This document shows, in pieces, positions 33,194-44,300 of a stretch of 64,000 bases of DNA. The position numbers were made by a program, and so were the translations under genes. Origin of the DNA: Winogradskyella alexanderae (GTDB lineage Bacteria; Bacteroidota; Bacteroidia; Flavobacteriales; Flavobacteriaceae); the NCBI RefSeq assembly GCF_020166335.1, contig NZ_JAIUJR010000002.1, forward strand, positions 124,001-188,000. The letters are read 5' to 3'. Below the pieces are notes generated by a model that was not told the DNA's origin, did not search any database, and worked only from the letters and a program-made list of their open reading frames with translations. Positions within the stretch are counted from its first letter, which is position 1, and each line of letters opens with the position of its first letter.

Positions 33194-34345
33194 ATGAAAA
33201 AGCTAATTACACTAATTTTCATTTCTATACTTGCCCTAAGTTGCCAGAATGAACCTCGAGATGGTTTTGTTATAAATGGAACAGCAAAAGAAGTATACAA
33301 CGGCTCTAGAGTTTACCTAAAAGATGTGAGTAACCTAGGAAGAGAAGTTTACTCGGATACGGCAATTGTAATGAACGAAAAATTCACCTTCACAGGTAAG
33401 GTAGATGAGCCAAAGGTAAGATTTATGGAGATTCAGGGTGTTCCAGGCGAATTTCTTTTTATGCTTGAAAACAGCGAAATAGATATTGAAATTAATAAAC
33501 AATTGATGCTTGACTCAAAAGCCACTGGATCTAAAACACATGAAGACCTTGTTAAATACCAAAATGGAATAAAAGCATTGCAACAAGAAAATAGAGAGTT
33601 GGTAGATGCATTTCTAAAAGCTAAAAAAGCCAAGGACAGCATAAAGGAAGATTCATTAAAATTTTTGTTAGAGGACCATGGTCAACGATTTCTGAAATTT
33701 CCAGCCAAATTCACCAAAGAAAATAATAACAGCTATTTTACATTAAATCTTATAGGGCTTGAGGCAAACAAACAAAAATTCGACATAAAAGCTTTTTTAG
33801 AATCTTATGAAAATTTAGTGCCAGAGTTGAAGAAAACCCCAATGGGAGAAAGAGTAAAACGCAAACTAGATAGTATTAATACAGAATATGAGAAAACAGC
33901 ATATCTTGAGGTTGGTAAAATTGCTCCTAATTTTGAAGCCCCAACACCAGAAGGTAACATTGTTTCTTTAAAAGATTTACGTGGTAAGGTAACAGTAATA
34001 GATTTCTGGGCAGCTTGGTGTGGGCCATGTCGTAGAGAAAACCCAAATGTGGTAAAGTTATATGAGCAATATCATAAAGACGGTTTAGAGATTATTGGTG
34101 TTTCACTAGACGGCAATACAAGACAGAATGATCCAAAAAAAGCATGGCTAGATGCTATAGAAAAAGACGGATTAAAATGGACACAGGTATCTCACTTAAA
34201 ATATTTTAATGACCCTGTTGCAAGACTATATAACATCAATGCCATTCCAGCAACTTACGTACTGGATAATGAAGGCAAAATTATTGCTAAAAACCTCAGG
34301 GGAAGGCGATTGGAAATGACAGTAAAAGAATTACTAGAGCAATAG
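33194..34345 (+). CDS. DUF4369/TlpA-like thioredoxin lipoprotein
   Basis: 383 aa from the chosen start. A lipoprotein signal ends in ALSC (Cys17); residues about 24-120 fit DUF4369, and the C-terminal half is an AhpC/TSA-thioredoxin fold with WAAWCGPCRRE (CxxC near 280). It probably reduces periplasmic disulfides or cytochrome c apoproteins, as TlpA/ResA relatives do. The longer frame from 33107 is rejected because it begins upstream of the promoter box and would bury the lipoprotein signal. Confidence 0.9.
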   Translation: MKKLITLIFISILALSCQNEPRDGFVINGTAKEVYNGSRVYLKDVSNLGREVYSDTAIVMNEKFTFTGKVDEPKVRFMEIQGVPGEFLFMLENSEIDIEINKQLMLDSKATGSKTHEDLVKYQNGIKALQQENRELVDAFLKAKKAKDSIKEDSLKFLLEDHGQRFLKFPAKFTKENNNSYFTLNLIGLEANKQKFDIKAFLESYENLVPELKKTPMGERVKRKLDSINTEYEKTAYLEVGKIAPNFEAPTPEGNIVSLKDLRGKVTVIDFWAAWCGPCRRENPNVVKLYEQYHKDGLEIIGVSLDGNTRQNDPKKAWLDAIEKDGLKWTQVSHLKYFNDPVARLYNINAIPATYVLDNEGKIIAKNLRGRRLEMTVKELLEQ

Positions 34346-34349
34346 ACTT

Positions 34350-35003
34350 TCAGCGAAGTTTACCGGTTTTATACATAACAAACAAAATTACAATTGGTAT
34401 TGCCAACAGGCCAACATGCCCTAAATCTGTCTTAAATAAACTTGGCGTGAGCATTAAAGTTACCGCATAGCCTCCAATTGCGCCACCAAAATGGGCATCA
34501 TGACCTATATTACCTACTCTATTTTTCATTCCGTAAATTGAATATAACAAATAACCAATACCAAAAATATAGCCAGGTATAGGTATAGGAATAAAAAACA
34601 TGTATAAGCTCATTTTCGGATCCAATAATATCGCAGCATAGAGTACTCCAGTAACCGCACCACTTGCCCCAATTGCACTATACCAAAATTCTTCCTTATG
34701 TAAATAAAGGGATAGTAGATTTCCAAATACCAAACTAGCGAAATAGATTAGTATAAAATTAAAATTCCCTAAACGGCTTATAACAGAACCAGCAAAAAAA
34801 TACAACGTTATCATATTCATCAACAAATGTGTTGTATCTGCATGCAAAAAACCAGAACTTACCATTCGTATTTGTTCACCTCGCCTTATACTACCAACGT
34901 TGAACTTATACTTTTCAAAGAATAAACGATCCCCAAAACCTTTAAAAGACATTATAACATTTGTCGCAATAATTACAATGGTAACTAATCCTAAATTGTA
35001 CAT
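34350..35003 (-). CDS. Rhomboid-family intramembrane serine protease
   Basis: 217 aa with six transmembrane segments. The catalytic GASGAVTG (Ser114) and the His in HDAHFGG (His171) form the Ser-His dyad of rhomboids, and HLLMNM provides the oxyanion Asn. It cleaves membrane proteins inside the bilayer; the substrate is unknown. The gene converges with the thioredoxin lipoprotein gene, leaving only 4 nt between stop codons. Confidence 0.92.
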   Translation of the reverse strand: MYNLGLVTIVIIATNVIMSFKGFGDRLFFEKYKFNVGSIRRGEQIRMVSSGFLHADTTHLLMNMITLYFFAGSVISRLGNFNFILIYFASLVFGNLLSLYLHKEEFWYSAIGASGAVTGVLYAAILLDPKMSLYMFFIPIPIPGYIFGIGYLLYSIYGMKNRVGNIGHDAHFGGAIGGYAVTLMLTPSLFKTDLGHVGLLAIPIVILFVMYKTGKLR

Positions 35004-35033
35004 AAACTCAGAAATAAAACGTCAAATATAACA

Positions 35034-35041
35034 TATATTTG
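35034..35041 (+). promoter_or_regulatory. -7 promoter element of the acyltransferase gene
   Basis: TATATTTG, perfect TAnnTTTG, 24 nt before the ATG at 35065. Confidence 0.55.
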
Positions 35042-35064
35042 CCCTTTAGAACTAACAGGAATTA

Positions 35065-35955
35065 ATGCAACTTATTGCTTACATCTTAGTTTATCCATTT
35101 TTATGGCTTATCTCCATTTTACCATTTAGGTTACTCTATGGGTTATCGGATATTATATACTTTTTTATTTACAGAGTTTTTGGATATAGAAAATCTACTG
35201 TGAAAGAAAACTTAGAGTTAGTATTTCCAAATAAATCTGAAAAAGAAATATCAAGAATTACCAGCAAGTTTTATCACCATCTCTGTGATATGATGCTAGA
35301 GTCGATTAAATCCATGACCATTTCTGAAGCAGAATTAAAAAAACGTTATAAATTCACTAACGTAGGCCTGATCAATGATTTTGGCAATAAGAAAAGAAGT
35401 ATAGTTTTAATGTGTGCTCATTATGGTAGTTGGGAATGGATATTTATTCTTCAAAAGTACATAGACCACAAAGGTTACGCTATATATAAAAGACTAAGAA
35501 ATAAATACTTTGACGGTTTAGTAAAGCGCATAAGAGCGAGACATAACTCCTATCTCATTACTACAAAGGAAACCTTTGATATACTAAATGAAAGTAAGAA
35601 AAAAGGTGAGCTTACCATCAATGGGTTTGCCTCAGACCAATCACCAAAGGCTAATAAGGCTTATCACTGGAATAACTTTATGGGCATTAAAGTACCAATG
35701 TACACAGGTGCGGAAACTTTAGCTAAAAGGCTAGACATGGCAGTAGTCTTTTTTAGTGTAAAACGATTAAAACGAGGTTACTACGAAACGACTTTCAGAA
35801 CTATCACTGAAAATCCAAGAGATTATAAAGACTACGAGATAACAGATATATTTTTTAAACTGGTTGAAGAACAAATACAGAATGCACCAGAGTATTACTT
35901 ATGGACCCATAAACGCTGGAAACACCGCAACAAGGTCCCTAATGCTTTTAAATAG
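35065..35955 (+). CDS. Lipid A biosynthesis-type lauroyl acyltransferase
   Basis: 296 aa. An N-terminal membrane anchor is followed by the LpxL/HtrB-family acyltransferase domain: CAHYGSWEW (catalytic HxxxxE-type motif), a GFASDQSPK block and a WTHKRWK near the C-terminus. It adds a secondary acyl chain to lipid A, or a related lipid, at the inner membrane. The gene converges with the class V aminotransferase gene on the opposite strand. Substrate detail (LpxL versus LpxM) cannot be told. Confidence 0.88.
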   Translation: MQLIAYILVYPFLWLISILPFRLLYGLSDIIYFFIYRVFGYRKSTVKENLELVFPNKSEKEISRITSKFYHHLCDMMLESIKSMTISEAELKKRYKFTNVGLINDFGNKKRSIVLMCAHYGSWEWIFILQKYIDHKGYAIYKRLRNKYFDGLVKRIRARHNSYLITTKETFDILNESKKKGELTINGFASDQSPKANKAYHWNNFMGIKVPMYTGAETLAKRLDMAVVFFSVKRLKRGYYETTFRTITENPRDYKDYEITDIFFKLVEEQIQNAPEYYLWTHKRWKHRNKVPNAFK

Positions 35956-35961
35956 TAGAAT

Positions 35962-37467
35962 CTAATCTATTTCAAACCAGCTGTCTAAATCTGACAAATC
36001 AGAGGTTTTGCTTAACTGGGATTTGTGAATAAACTCATTATTACTGCGTGAATACTCATAATCTTTAGACCACAATTTATGATTGTCAGCAAGCTGAATA
36101 ATGCTGTCACAAACAAATTCTATCTCGTTATTGGTAGTTGTTGGGTGAATTGACATTCTAATCCAACCTGGTTTTCTAACCAAATCGCCAATAGAAATTT
36201 CATCGGTCAATTCTTTCGAGGTTTGCTGATCTACATGAAGCAAATAATGACCGTAGGTGCCTGCGCAACTGCAGCCACCACGTGTTTGTATTCCAAATTT
36301 ATCGTTCAAAATTTTCACACCAAGGTTATAATGTAGGTCGTCGATATAAAAGGAAATGACACCTAATCTATCTTTGTGCTGTCCGGCTAGAATAATTATG
36401 TTTGGAATGGGATCTAATTTTCTGAAAATAATTTCATTAAGTTCATGTTCGCGCTGCAACATGTTATCCACTCCCATTTGTTCCTTTAATTTTATAGCGA
36501 GTGCCGCTTTTATGGTTTGTAAAAAACCTGGAGTACCACCATCCTCGCGGTCTTCAATATCATCAATATACTTATGCTCACCCCATGGATTGGTCCAACT
36601 TACCGTTCCACCTCCCGGACAATCAGGAATCATATTTTTATAAAGTTTCTTACTAAAGACCAATACACCAGATGTGCCTGGACCACCTAAGAATTTATGC
36701 GGCGAGAAGAAAATAGCATCTAAGTACGCATCCTTATCCTTAGGATGCATGTTAATGTGAACATATGGTGCAGAACATGCAAAATCCACAAAACAAACAC
36801 CACCATGCTTGTGCATTAATTTGGCTATATCATGATATGGTGTCTGAATCCCTGTTACATTAGAACCTCCAATAACGGAAGCAATCTTAAGGGTTCTATC
36901 TTTATATTCTACCAGTAGCGCCTCTAAATTTTCTAGGCTGAATAATCCATTTTCATTTGGAGGCACAACTTCAACCTTCGCCATTGTTTCTAACCATGAT
37001 GTTTGATTAGAATGGTGCTCCATGTGGGAAATAAATACCACTGGGCGAATTTCATCAGGAATCTCCGTAAACTTTCTTAGATTTTCAGGCACTTTTAAAC
37101 CTAAAATTCTCTGAAATTTGTTCACCACACCTGTCATACCATTTCCAGAAACAATTAAAACATCATCTTCGCTAGCGTTTACATGACCCTTTATGATGTT
37201 TTTTGCTTTATGATAAGCCATTGTCATGGCAGTCCCAGAAACTGTTGTTTCAGTGTGGGTATTAGCTACAAACGGGCCAAAATCATTGAGTAGTTTTTCT
37301 TCTATTGGTCTGTATAAACGACCAGAAGCTGTCCAATCCGTATAAATAATTTTTTGTTCCCCGTATGGAGATATAAAAGTCTGGTCCTGGCCAATAATGT
37401 GTGCCCTAAACTTCTTGAAATAAGCTTCTAGTTTAGAAAAATCAGTAGATTTTGTATCTGTTATCAT
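35962..37467 (-). CDS. Class V aminotransferase (cysteine desulfurase-like)
   Basis: 501 aa PLP-dependent enzyme of fold type I. The PLP Lys is in SPHKFLGGPGTSG, and the active-site loop has RGGCSCAGTYGHYLL, whose cysteines would fit a desulfurase or selenocysteine lyase-like role, although the loop differs from SufS/IscS. An N-terminal extension includes YTDWTASGRLYRPIE, seen in a distinct Bacteroidota subgroup. Exact reaction uncertain. It stands 33 nt from the glmM stop and may follow it in one transcript. Confidence 0.82.
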   Translation of the reverse strand: MITDTKSTDFSKLEAYFKKFRAHIIGQDQTFISPYGEQKIIYTDWTASGRLYRPIEEKLLNDFGPFVANTHTETTVSGTAMTMAYHKAKNIIKGHVNASEDDVLIVSGNGMTGVVNKFQRILGLKVPENLRKFTEIPDEIRPVVFISHMEHHSNQTSWLETMAKVEVVPPNENGLFSLENLEALLVEYKDRTLKIASVIGGSNVTGIQTPYHDIAKLMHKHGGVCFVDFACSAPYVHINMHPKDKDAYLDAIFFSPHKFLGGPGTSGVLVFSKKLYKNMIPDCPGGGTVSWTNPWGEHKYIDDIEDREDGGTPGFLQTIKAALAIKLKEQMGVDNMLQREHELNEIIFRKLDPIPNIIILAGQHKDRLGVISFYIDDLHYNLGVKILNDKFGIQTRGGCSCAGTYGHYLLHVDQQTSKELTDEISIGDLVRKPGWIRMSIHPTTTNNEIEFVCDSIIQLADNHKLWSKDYEYSRSNNEFIHKSQLSKTSDLSDLDSWFEID

Positions 37468-37500
37468 AATGGTAACAAAATTATTGGCGCGTTAAAGATA

Positions 37501-38889
37501 CTAAATATTAGCAATCGCCTTTATTTCGCCAATGAAGCGGTCTGCAAGACTATCTGCTTTATCTTGTGATGGTGCTTCAGTATAAATTCTAATTATTGGT
37601 TCGGTATTACTTTTTCTTAAATGCACCCAGCTATCTGAAAAATCAATCTTAACACCATCAATAGTTGTTATTTTTTCATGACTGTAATTGCGCTCCATGG
37701 TTTTAAGAATACCATCAACATCAAGTTTAGGTGTTAGTTGAATTTTCTTCTTACTCATGTAGTAGTTTGGATACGTTGCTCTGAGTTCACTGACCTTCAT
37801 TTTCTTTTCTGCAAGCAAACTTAAAAACAAGGCTACGCCAACAAGTGCGTCTCTTCCGTAATGTAATTCTGGATAAATGATACCTCCATTACCTTCTCCT
37901 CCAATTACGACATTGTTTTTCTTCATTAATGCTACCACGTTAACCTCACCAACAGCACTTGCTTCGTAAGAGCCTCCATGCTTCTCTGTAATATCTCTCA
38001 GAGCTCGGGTTGAACTCATATTACTGACCGTATTTCCAGGCTTTTTACTTAGAACATAATCTGCACAAGCAACCAAAGTGTATTCTTCACCAAACATTTC
38101 ACCAGTTTCGTCCATAAAGGCAAGCCTATCAACATCTGGATCAACTACAATTCCAAAATCGGCTCGTTCTTCTACCACAGCCTTGGCTAAATCGCCAAGG
38201 TGTTCTTTCAATGGTTCTGGATTATGAGGAAAATGGCCAGTTGGATCGCAGTAAAGTTTAACAGCATGAACGCCTAAGCGGTCCAATAATAAAGGAATTG
38301 CGATTCCTCCTGTTGAGTTAACACCATCTACAACTACTTTAAAATTAGCTTCTTCGATGGCTTTCTTGTTTACAAGTGGTAAATCTAAAACTTCATCAAT
38401 ATGTAAATCGATATAGGCTTCATTCTTTGTTATCTTTCCTAATGCATCCACTTCGGCAAATATCATATCGTTAGAAGAGGCAATATCCAATATTTTTTTT
38501 CCCTCTGCACCATTAAGAAATTCGCCGTTTGCATTCAGAAGTTTTAATGCATTCCATTGTTTTGGGTTATGACTTGCAGTCAAGATTATACCACCATCCG
38601 CATGTTCCATTGGCACGGCTACTTCAACCGTTGGCGTTGTAGACAAACCTAAATCCACAACGTGAATTCCCATGCCTACTAAAGTATTCATGACTAAATT
38701 CTGTATCATTTCTCCAGATATTCTAGCGTCTCTTCCAACTACAACTTTATAATTTTCTTTGTTACGTTGTTGCTTAACCCATGTGCCATAAGCTGCTGCA
38801 AATTTAACCGCATCAACTGGCGTTAAATTTTCTTCAACTTCTCCACCAATGGTGCCACGAATACCGGATATTGATTTAATTAAGGTCAT
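37501..38889 (-). CDS. glmM: Phosphoglucosamine mutase
   Basis: 462 aa. Interconverts glucosamine-6-phosphate and glucosamine-1-phosphate for peptidoglycan and LPS precursor synthesis, in the cytoplasm. The catalytic phosphoserine loop is TASHNPK (Ser106), the metal loop VDPDVDRLAF, the sugar loop GGEGNGG and the phosphate-binding RKSNTEP. The start at 38889 is supported by a TATATTTG -7 box just 18 nt upstream (38907-38914), which lies inside the longer open frame beginning at 38928. Family members split between glucosamine and mannose substrates; the glucosamine call is by family resemblance. Confidence 0.88.
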   Translation of the reverse strand: MTLIKSISGIRGTIGGEVEENLTPVDAVKFAAAYGTWVKQQRNKENYKVVVGRDARISGEMIQNLVMNTLVGMGIHVVDLGLSTTPTVEVAVPMEHADGGIILTASHNPKQWNALKLLNANGEFLNGAEGKKILDIASSNDMIFAEVDALGKITKNEAYIDLHIDEVLDLPLVNKKAIEEANFKVVVDGVNSTGGIAIPLLLDRLGVHAVKLYCDPTGHFPHNPEPLKEHLGDLAKAVVEERADFGIVVDPDVDRLAFMDETGEMFGEEYTLVACADYVLSKKPGNTVSNMSSTRALRDITEKHGGSYEASAVGEVNVVALMKKNNVVIGGEGNGGIIYPELHYGRDALVGVALFLSLLAEKKMKVSELRATYPNYYMSKKKIQLTPKLDVDGILKTMERNYSHEKITTIDGVKIDFSDSWVHLRKSNTEPIIRIYTEAPSQDKADSLADRFIGEIKAIANI

Positions 38890-38906
38890 ACAGAATTGAT
38901 TTTCAG

Positions 38907-38914
38907 CAAATATA
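38907..38914 (-). promoter_or_regulatory. -7 promoter element of glmM
   Basis: TATATTTG on the minus strand, perfect TAnnTTTG; it excludes the upstream start at 38928. Confidence 0.6.
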
Positions 38915-38959
38915 ATATCTATATACAATTAATTTATTATGAATTTGTAAATTCGACAG

Positions 38960-39562
38960 ATGAATTTTTTAGCTCATATTTACCTGTCAGGTAACAACGA
39001 ACTGATAGCAATAGGAAACTTTGTTGCTGATGGAATTAGAGGTAAAAGATATGAGAATTACCCAGATGAAATTCAAATTGGTATACTGCTTCACCGCGCA
39101 ATAGATACCTTTACCGATGCACATCCGGTCTTTAGACGCAGTACCAAAAAACTTCACAAACCCTATCGGCACTACAGCGGCGTAATAGTTGATATTTTCT
39201 ATGACCATTTTTTGGCTAAAAACTGGTCGGACTATTGTGATATAATGTTAGAAACTTTTGTCTCTAACTTTTATAAGAGCCTCAATGCAAATTTTGAATT
39301 GCTACCGCCAAAATTTAAGAACCTGACACCCTATATGATTAGAGACAATTGGCTTTTAAACTATTCTAAGATAGAAGGAATTCAATCAGTGTTAAATGGC
39401 ATGAACAGGAGAACGAAGCACCAATCAAAAATGAATTTGGCTACTAAGGAGTTGCAACTTTATTATGCTGACTTTGAAGCTGATTTCAAAGAGTTCTTCA
39501 CAGAATTAAATAGTTTTAGCAACGAACAACTTACTATATTAAAAAATAGATATAATTTATGA
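38960..39562 (+). CDS. acpH: Acyl carrier protein phosphodiesterase
   Basis: 200 aa, DUF479/AcpH family of HD-like phosphodiesterases. The start MNFLAHIYLSG, the GNFVADGIRG loop, GILLHRAIDTFTDAHP and YSGVIVDIFYDHFLA hold the metal-binding His and Asp residues of the family. It removes 4'-phosphopantetheine from acyl carrier protein. Its stop overlaps the gamma-glutamyltransferase start (ATGA), so the two are translated from one mRNA. Confidence 0.9.
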   Translation: MNFLAHIYLSGNNELIAIGNFVADGIRGKRYENYPDEIQIGILLHRAIDTFTDAHPVFRRSTKKLHKPYRHYSGVIVDIFYDHFLAKNWSDYCDIMLETFVSNFYKSLNANFELLPPKFKNLTPYMIRDNWLLNYSKIEGIQSVLNGMNRRTKHQSKMNLATKELQLYYADFEADFKEFFTELNSFSNEQLTILKNRYNL

Positions 39563-41265
39563 GAATTCTTCTTCGCTCGCTACTGCTTACCATTGTATTT
39601 CTTGCAGGATGCAAGAACGAAAGAAAATCAGAGAAACTTCAAATATCCAATAGAGGTTTAATCACCAAAACTGCTATGGTAGTTAGTGCTCGTGAAGAAG
39701 CCTCAAAAGTAGGTGTTGAGATATTAAAAAAAGGAGGTAATGCTTTCGATGCTATGATGGCAACAGAAATGGCCTTAGCGGTCACTTATCCATATGCAGG
39801 TAATTTAGGTGGTGGTGGGTTCTTGGTTTACAGGTTGGCAGACGGCTCAAAAGGTGCATTAGATTACCGAGAGAAAGCACCAATAGCTGCAAGCAAGGAA
39901 ATGTATTTAGATGAAAATGGCAATGTTATAAAAGGTAAAAGCACAGTTGGAAGTTTAGCGGTCGGAGTACCTGGGACTATTGCCGGAATTTTTAAAGCAC
40001 ACGAACGCTTTGGTTTATTGGATGTAAAAACCATTTTGCAACCTGTGATGGAATTGGCAAATAAAGGATTTGTGGTTACCGAACAACAGGCATCTCGTTT
40101 TAAAAATTACGATAGCATTTTTAAAGTTGTCAATGAAAAAGAAATACCCTTTAATAAATCGATAAAAAAAGGTGATACTATAAACAACATTGCATTAGCC
40201 AATACCCTTGAACGCATTGCCAATGCTGGTAGAGATGAATTCTACAAAGGTGAAACCGGTAAAAAATTAGTTAATTTTCTGCAGGACCATGGCAGTATAA
40301 TTACTCTAGAAGATTTAGCCAAATACGAAGCCGTTTGGAGACAACCCATAACTTTTCAATATGACGATTTAACCATTACCTCTATGTCACCTCCTTCATC
40401 AGGTGGCATTTGTCTCAATCAAATCATGACCATGGTAGAACCCTTTGACCTTTCAGGTTATGACCATAATTCCCTAAAGTTTATTCAGGTTTTAGTTGAA
40501 GCTGAAAAGCGTGCCTATGCCGATCGCAGTTATTATTTAGGTGATCCTGATTTTATTGATATACCTATAGAAACACTTACAAGTAATGTCTATTTAGAAA
40601 ATAGAATTAGCGATTTTTCATTCGATAGGGCAACACATGTAGATTCATTATCGCATGGACAAATACTGGGTTATGAAAGTGAAGAAACTACCCACTATTC
40701 TATTGTAGACCCATTTGGTAATGCTATCGCTGTTACCACAACACTTAATGGTGGCTATGGTTCTAAACTTTATCTAGAGGAACTTGGCTTCTTCCTAAAT
40801 AACGAAATGGACGATTTTAGCAGCAAGCCAGGTGAACCTAATTCCTACGGTTTAATCGGAGCAGAAGCAAATAGCATCGCACCTGAAAAAAGAATGCTTA
40901 GCTCGATGACACCAACTATTATTGAAAAAGATGGTGATTTTTATATGTCTGTTGGCACACCTGGAGGCTCTACAATTATCACCTCTGTACTTCAAGCTAT
41001 TTTAAATGTACATGAATTTGGATTTACAATGCAACAAGCTGTAGATGCCCCAAGATTCCATCATCAGTGGCGTCCAGACGAAATACGTATGGAGCCCAAT
41101 TCATTCAATGAGCAATTAATTATGCATTTAGAGGCAAAAGGATATAAAATCAATCAAACGCGGTCACCTGTAATAGGCAAAGTAGACGGCATTTTAGTAT
41201 TAGAGGATGGAAGATTAGAAGGTGGCGCCGACCGTCGTGGTGACGATACTGCTGTAGGCTTTTAG
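39559..41265 (+). CDS. ggt: Gamma-glutamyltransferase lipoprotein
   Basis: 568 aa. An N-terminal lipoprotein signal ends in LAGC (Cys15), which places it in the periplasm. The family pattern is complete: GGNAFDAMMA and the GNLGGGGFLVYR substrate region, and the autoprocessing site ETTHYSIVD, where the first Thr of TTHYS becomes the catalytic N-terminus of the small subunit. GSKL and STPT/STMTPT segments and the final GADRRGDDTAVG also fit. It hydrolyses glutathione or transfers its glutamyl group. The start overlaps acpH (ATGA). Confidence 0.93.
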   Translation: MRILLRSLLLTIVFLAGCKNERKSEKLQISNRGLITKTAMVVSAREEASKVGVEILKKGGNAFDAMMATEMALAVTYPYAGNLGGGGFLVYRLADGSKGALDYREKAPIAASKEMYLDENGNVIKGKSTVGSLAVGVPGTIAGIFKAHERFGLLDVKTILQPVMELANKGFVVTEQQASRFKNYDSIFKVVNEKEIPFNKSIKKGDTINNIALANTLERIANAGRDEFYKGETGKKLVNFLQDHGSIITLEDLAKYEAVWRQPITFQYDDLTITSMSPPSSGGICLNQIMTMVEPFDLSGYDHNSLKFIQVLVEAEKRAYADRSYYLGDPDFIDIPIETLTSNVYLENRISDFSFDRATHVDSLSHGQILGYESEETTHYSIVDPFGNAIAVTTTLNGGYGSKLYLEELGFFLNNEMDDFSSKPGEPNSYGLIGAEANSIAPEKRMLSSMTPTIIEKDGDFYMSVGTPGGSTIITSVLQAILNVHEFGFTMQQAVDAPRFHHQWRPDEIRMEPNSFNEQLIMHLEAKGYKINQTRSPVIGKVDGILVLEDGRLEGGADRRGDDTAVGF

Positions 41266-41304
41266 TTTTAACATCTTTTTGCACTTTACACTTTGCTTAA
41301 ATCG

Positions 41305-41312
41305 TATCTTTA
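41305..41312 (+). promoter_or_regulatory. -7 promoter element of the tricorn-like protease gene
   Basis: TATCTTTA, one mismatch to TAnnTTTG. It lies inside the longest frame and supports the later start at 41360. Confidence 0.45.
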
Positions 41313-41359
41313 GAGAGACCAATCGCTATTTACTTTACAAAAAAAAAAATCAACTAAAC

Positions 41360-44300
41360 ATGAAACTCCTAACAAGTATTATTACATGTTGCCTTTTCCT
41401 TTCCAGTTTTTCTCAAGGCACCCAACTTTTAAGACAACCAACACTACATGGTAATGATGTAGTATTTGTATATGCTAATGACCTCTGGAAAGCATCTATT
41501 CCCGGTGGTACAGCCATAAGGCTCACAAGTGACGAAGGCTATGAATCTAATCCACATTACTCAAATGATGGTAAGCTAATTGCGTTTACAGCACAGTATG
41601 ATGGCAATGTAGATGTTTATGTTATACCGGCTGAAGGTGGTGAACCAAAACGTTTAACACATCATCCAGGTGGTGATTTTGTACAAGGGTGGACACCAGA
41701 TGGCAAAGTCTTGTTTAGATCTGGAAGAGAAAGTCAACCTACAATGACCAATAAGTTTTATACAGTTTCAACCAATGGTGGTTTACCAGAACCTTTAGAT
41801 ATTCCTCGAGCAGCTTATGGTGAGATATCAAGAGATGGCAAGCATATTGCTTATACGCCAATTACCGGTTGGGATGCCGAGTGGCGCAATTATCGTGGTG
41901 GACAGGCCATGCCCATTTGGATTGTAAATCTCAAAACCAAAGATCTTATAAGGACTTCTCAACCAACACAAGAACGCCATCTAGATCCTGTTTGGCTTAA
42001 TGGTAATGTTTATTTTATGTCGGAACGTGATTACACTATGAATATTTGGTCATTTAATCCATTGACAAAAGAAGAAAAGCAAGTAACATTTCATAAAAAG
42101 TTCGATGTAAAAAGCCTTGACGCTAGTAGAGATAAATTAATCTACGAACAAGGTGGTTATTTACATGTTTATGATCCAAAATCAGGCAGCACAAATCAAT
42201 TGAATATAGAAGTTAAAGCCGATTTAAATTTTTATCGTACTAAATGGGATGATGTTTCCGGGAGAAATTTGATTAATCCGAATCTGTCTCCAAAAGGGAA
42301 ACGTGCAATTTTTGAATATAGAGGCGAAATATTCAGCGTACCAAAAGAAAATGGTACATGGATGAACCTAACAAATTCTCCAGGAGTTGCAGACCGTAAC
42401 CCAATTTGGTCTCCCAATGGTGACAAGGTAGCATGGTTTTCCGATAAAGGAGGAGAATATAGTCTGGTCATCGCAGAACAAAATGGTCAAAATCCCGAAA
42501 GTATAGCGTTACCAAACCCAACATTTTATTTTCAACCAGATTGGTCACCAGATGGTAAACATATTGCCTACACAGATACACATTACAATATTTGGATATT
42601 AAACGTTGAAACAAAAAAAACTAAAAAAGTTGATACCGATAGATATGCACATCCTAATAGAACAATGAATCCTGTGTGGTCTCCAGATAGCAAATGGATA
42701 GCTTATGCCAAACAACTAGAAAGTCATTTTAAATCCATATTTGTGCATAATGTGGATTCCGGTAAGACCATCCAAATAACAGATCCTATTGCAGATGCCA
42801 TAACACCAGTTTGGGACGAGAGTGGTAAATACATATATACTCTTGCAAGCACAAACTATGGATTGCAATCGGGTTGGCTGGACATGAGCAATTATGACCC
42901 TTCAGCTAACTTAACCAGAAATTTATATGCTCTAGTACTTAACGCTGAAGACAAAGCACCTAATCTTCCTAAAAATGATCTAGAAGAAGAAAAAGAAAAA
43001 AAAGAGGATAAAAGTGAAAACAACAAAAAGGAAAATAAAAAGAATGGCAAAGCTGACATAGTTATTACTGAAAACGGGATTTTTGATAGAGCCGTAGCAC
43101 TAGAATTACCTGCAAGAAACTATGTGGCACTTCTTAAAGGACCAAAACATAAGGTCTTTATTGCTGAAGCCATTCCGAATGAAAGAGGTCTTAAAGTTCA
43201 TTCTTACGATGTAGAAAAGGAAAAAGCTTCAGATTTTGCAAAAGGGGTTTCGCAAATGGTTGCATCAGAGGATAGAAAATCAATTCTACTTGCGCAAAAT
43301 GGCAGTTGGGTTTTAGCTAGTACAAATGGTAAACCAAAGCCAGGTGAAGACAAACTTAACACCAACATGAAAATTAAGCTAGACCCTAAAGCGGAAGCGC
43401 ATCAAATATTCAAAGAAGGTTGGCGCTACATGAGAGATTTTCTTTATGTAGACAATGTCCATGGTGCCCCATGGGATGAGGTGTACCAATGGTATTCACC
43501 TTGGATAGAGCATGTAAGACATAGAACTGATCTTAATTATGTTGTTGATATAATGAGTGGTGAGGTCGCTGTAGGGCATTCCTACGTTTCAGGAGGAGAT
43601 TTTCCTGATTTAGATTTTGTACCAGTTGGATTACTTGGATGCGATTTTGTAGTAAAAAATGGTAAATATCAAATTTCTAAAATTTATGATGGAGAACGCT
43701 GGAATCCAGGCACAAAATCGCCACTCGCGCAACCTGGGATTGATGCTAATGAAGGAGATTACATCCTTTCTATTAATGGAAAGACTTTAAATGGTAACGA
43801 CAACATTTACCAACATCTAGAACAAACGGCTGGTCGCGAAATTAATATAACTGTTAGCAGCACTTCAAACGGAAGCAACCCAAGAACCTTATTGATTAAG
43901 CCTGTAGGTAGTGAAAGAGGTTTGAGAACAATTGAATGGGTTGAAGAAAACCGCAGAAAAGTAAGTAAAATGTCCGATGGAAAGTTGGCGTATGTCTATG
44001 TCCCAAATACTGGTGGTGGTGGTTTTACCTCCTTTAACAGATATTATTTTTCACAGCAAGACAAAAAGGGTGTCATAATAGATGAGAGGAATAATGGTGG
44101 TGGTTCTGCTGCAGATTATATGATAGATATTATGTCTCGCGAATTATTTGGATATTTTAATAGTAAGGCCAATGATAACAGACCTTGGACAACTCCAATT
44201 GCAGGTATATGGGGGCCAAAAGTGATGATTATTAACGAGCGTGCAGGTTCTGGCGGTGACTTATTACCATATATGTTTAAAATGAAAAACTTAGGGCCAC

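Noticed and set aside
41341-41350. Long A-tract before the tricorn-like gene as phase-variation site
   Set aside because: It lies outside the coding region from the chosen start, and there is no evidence of length variation.
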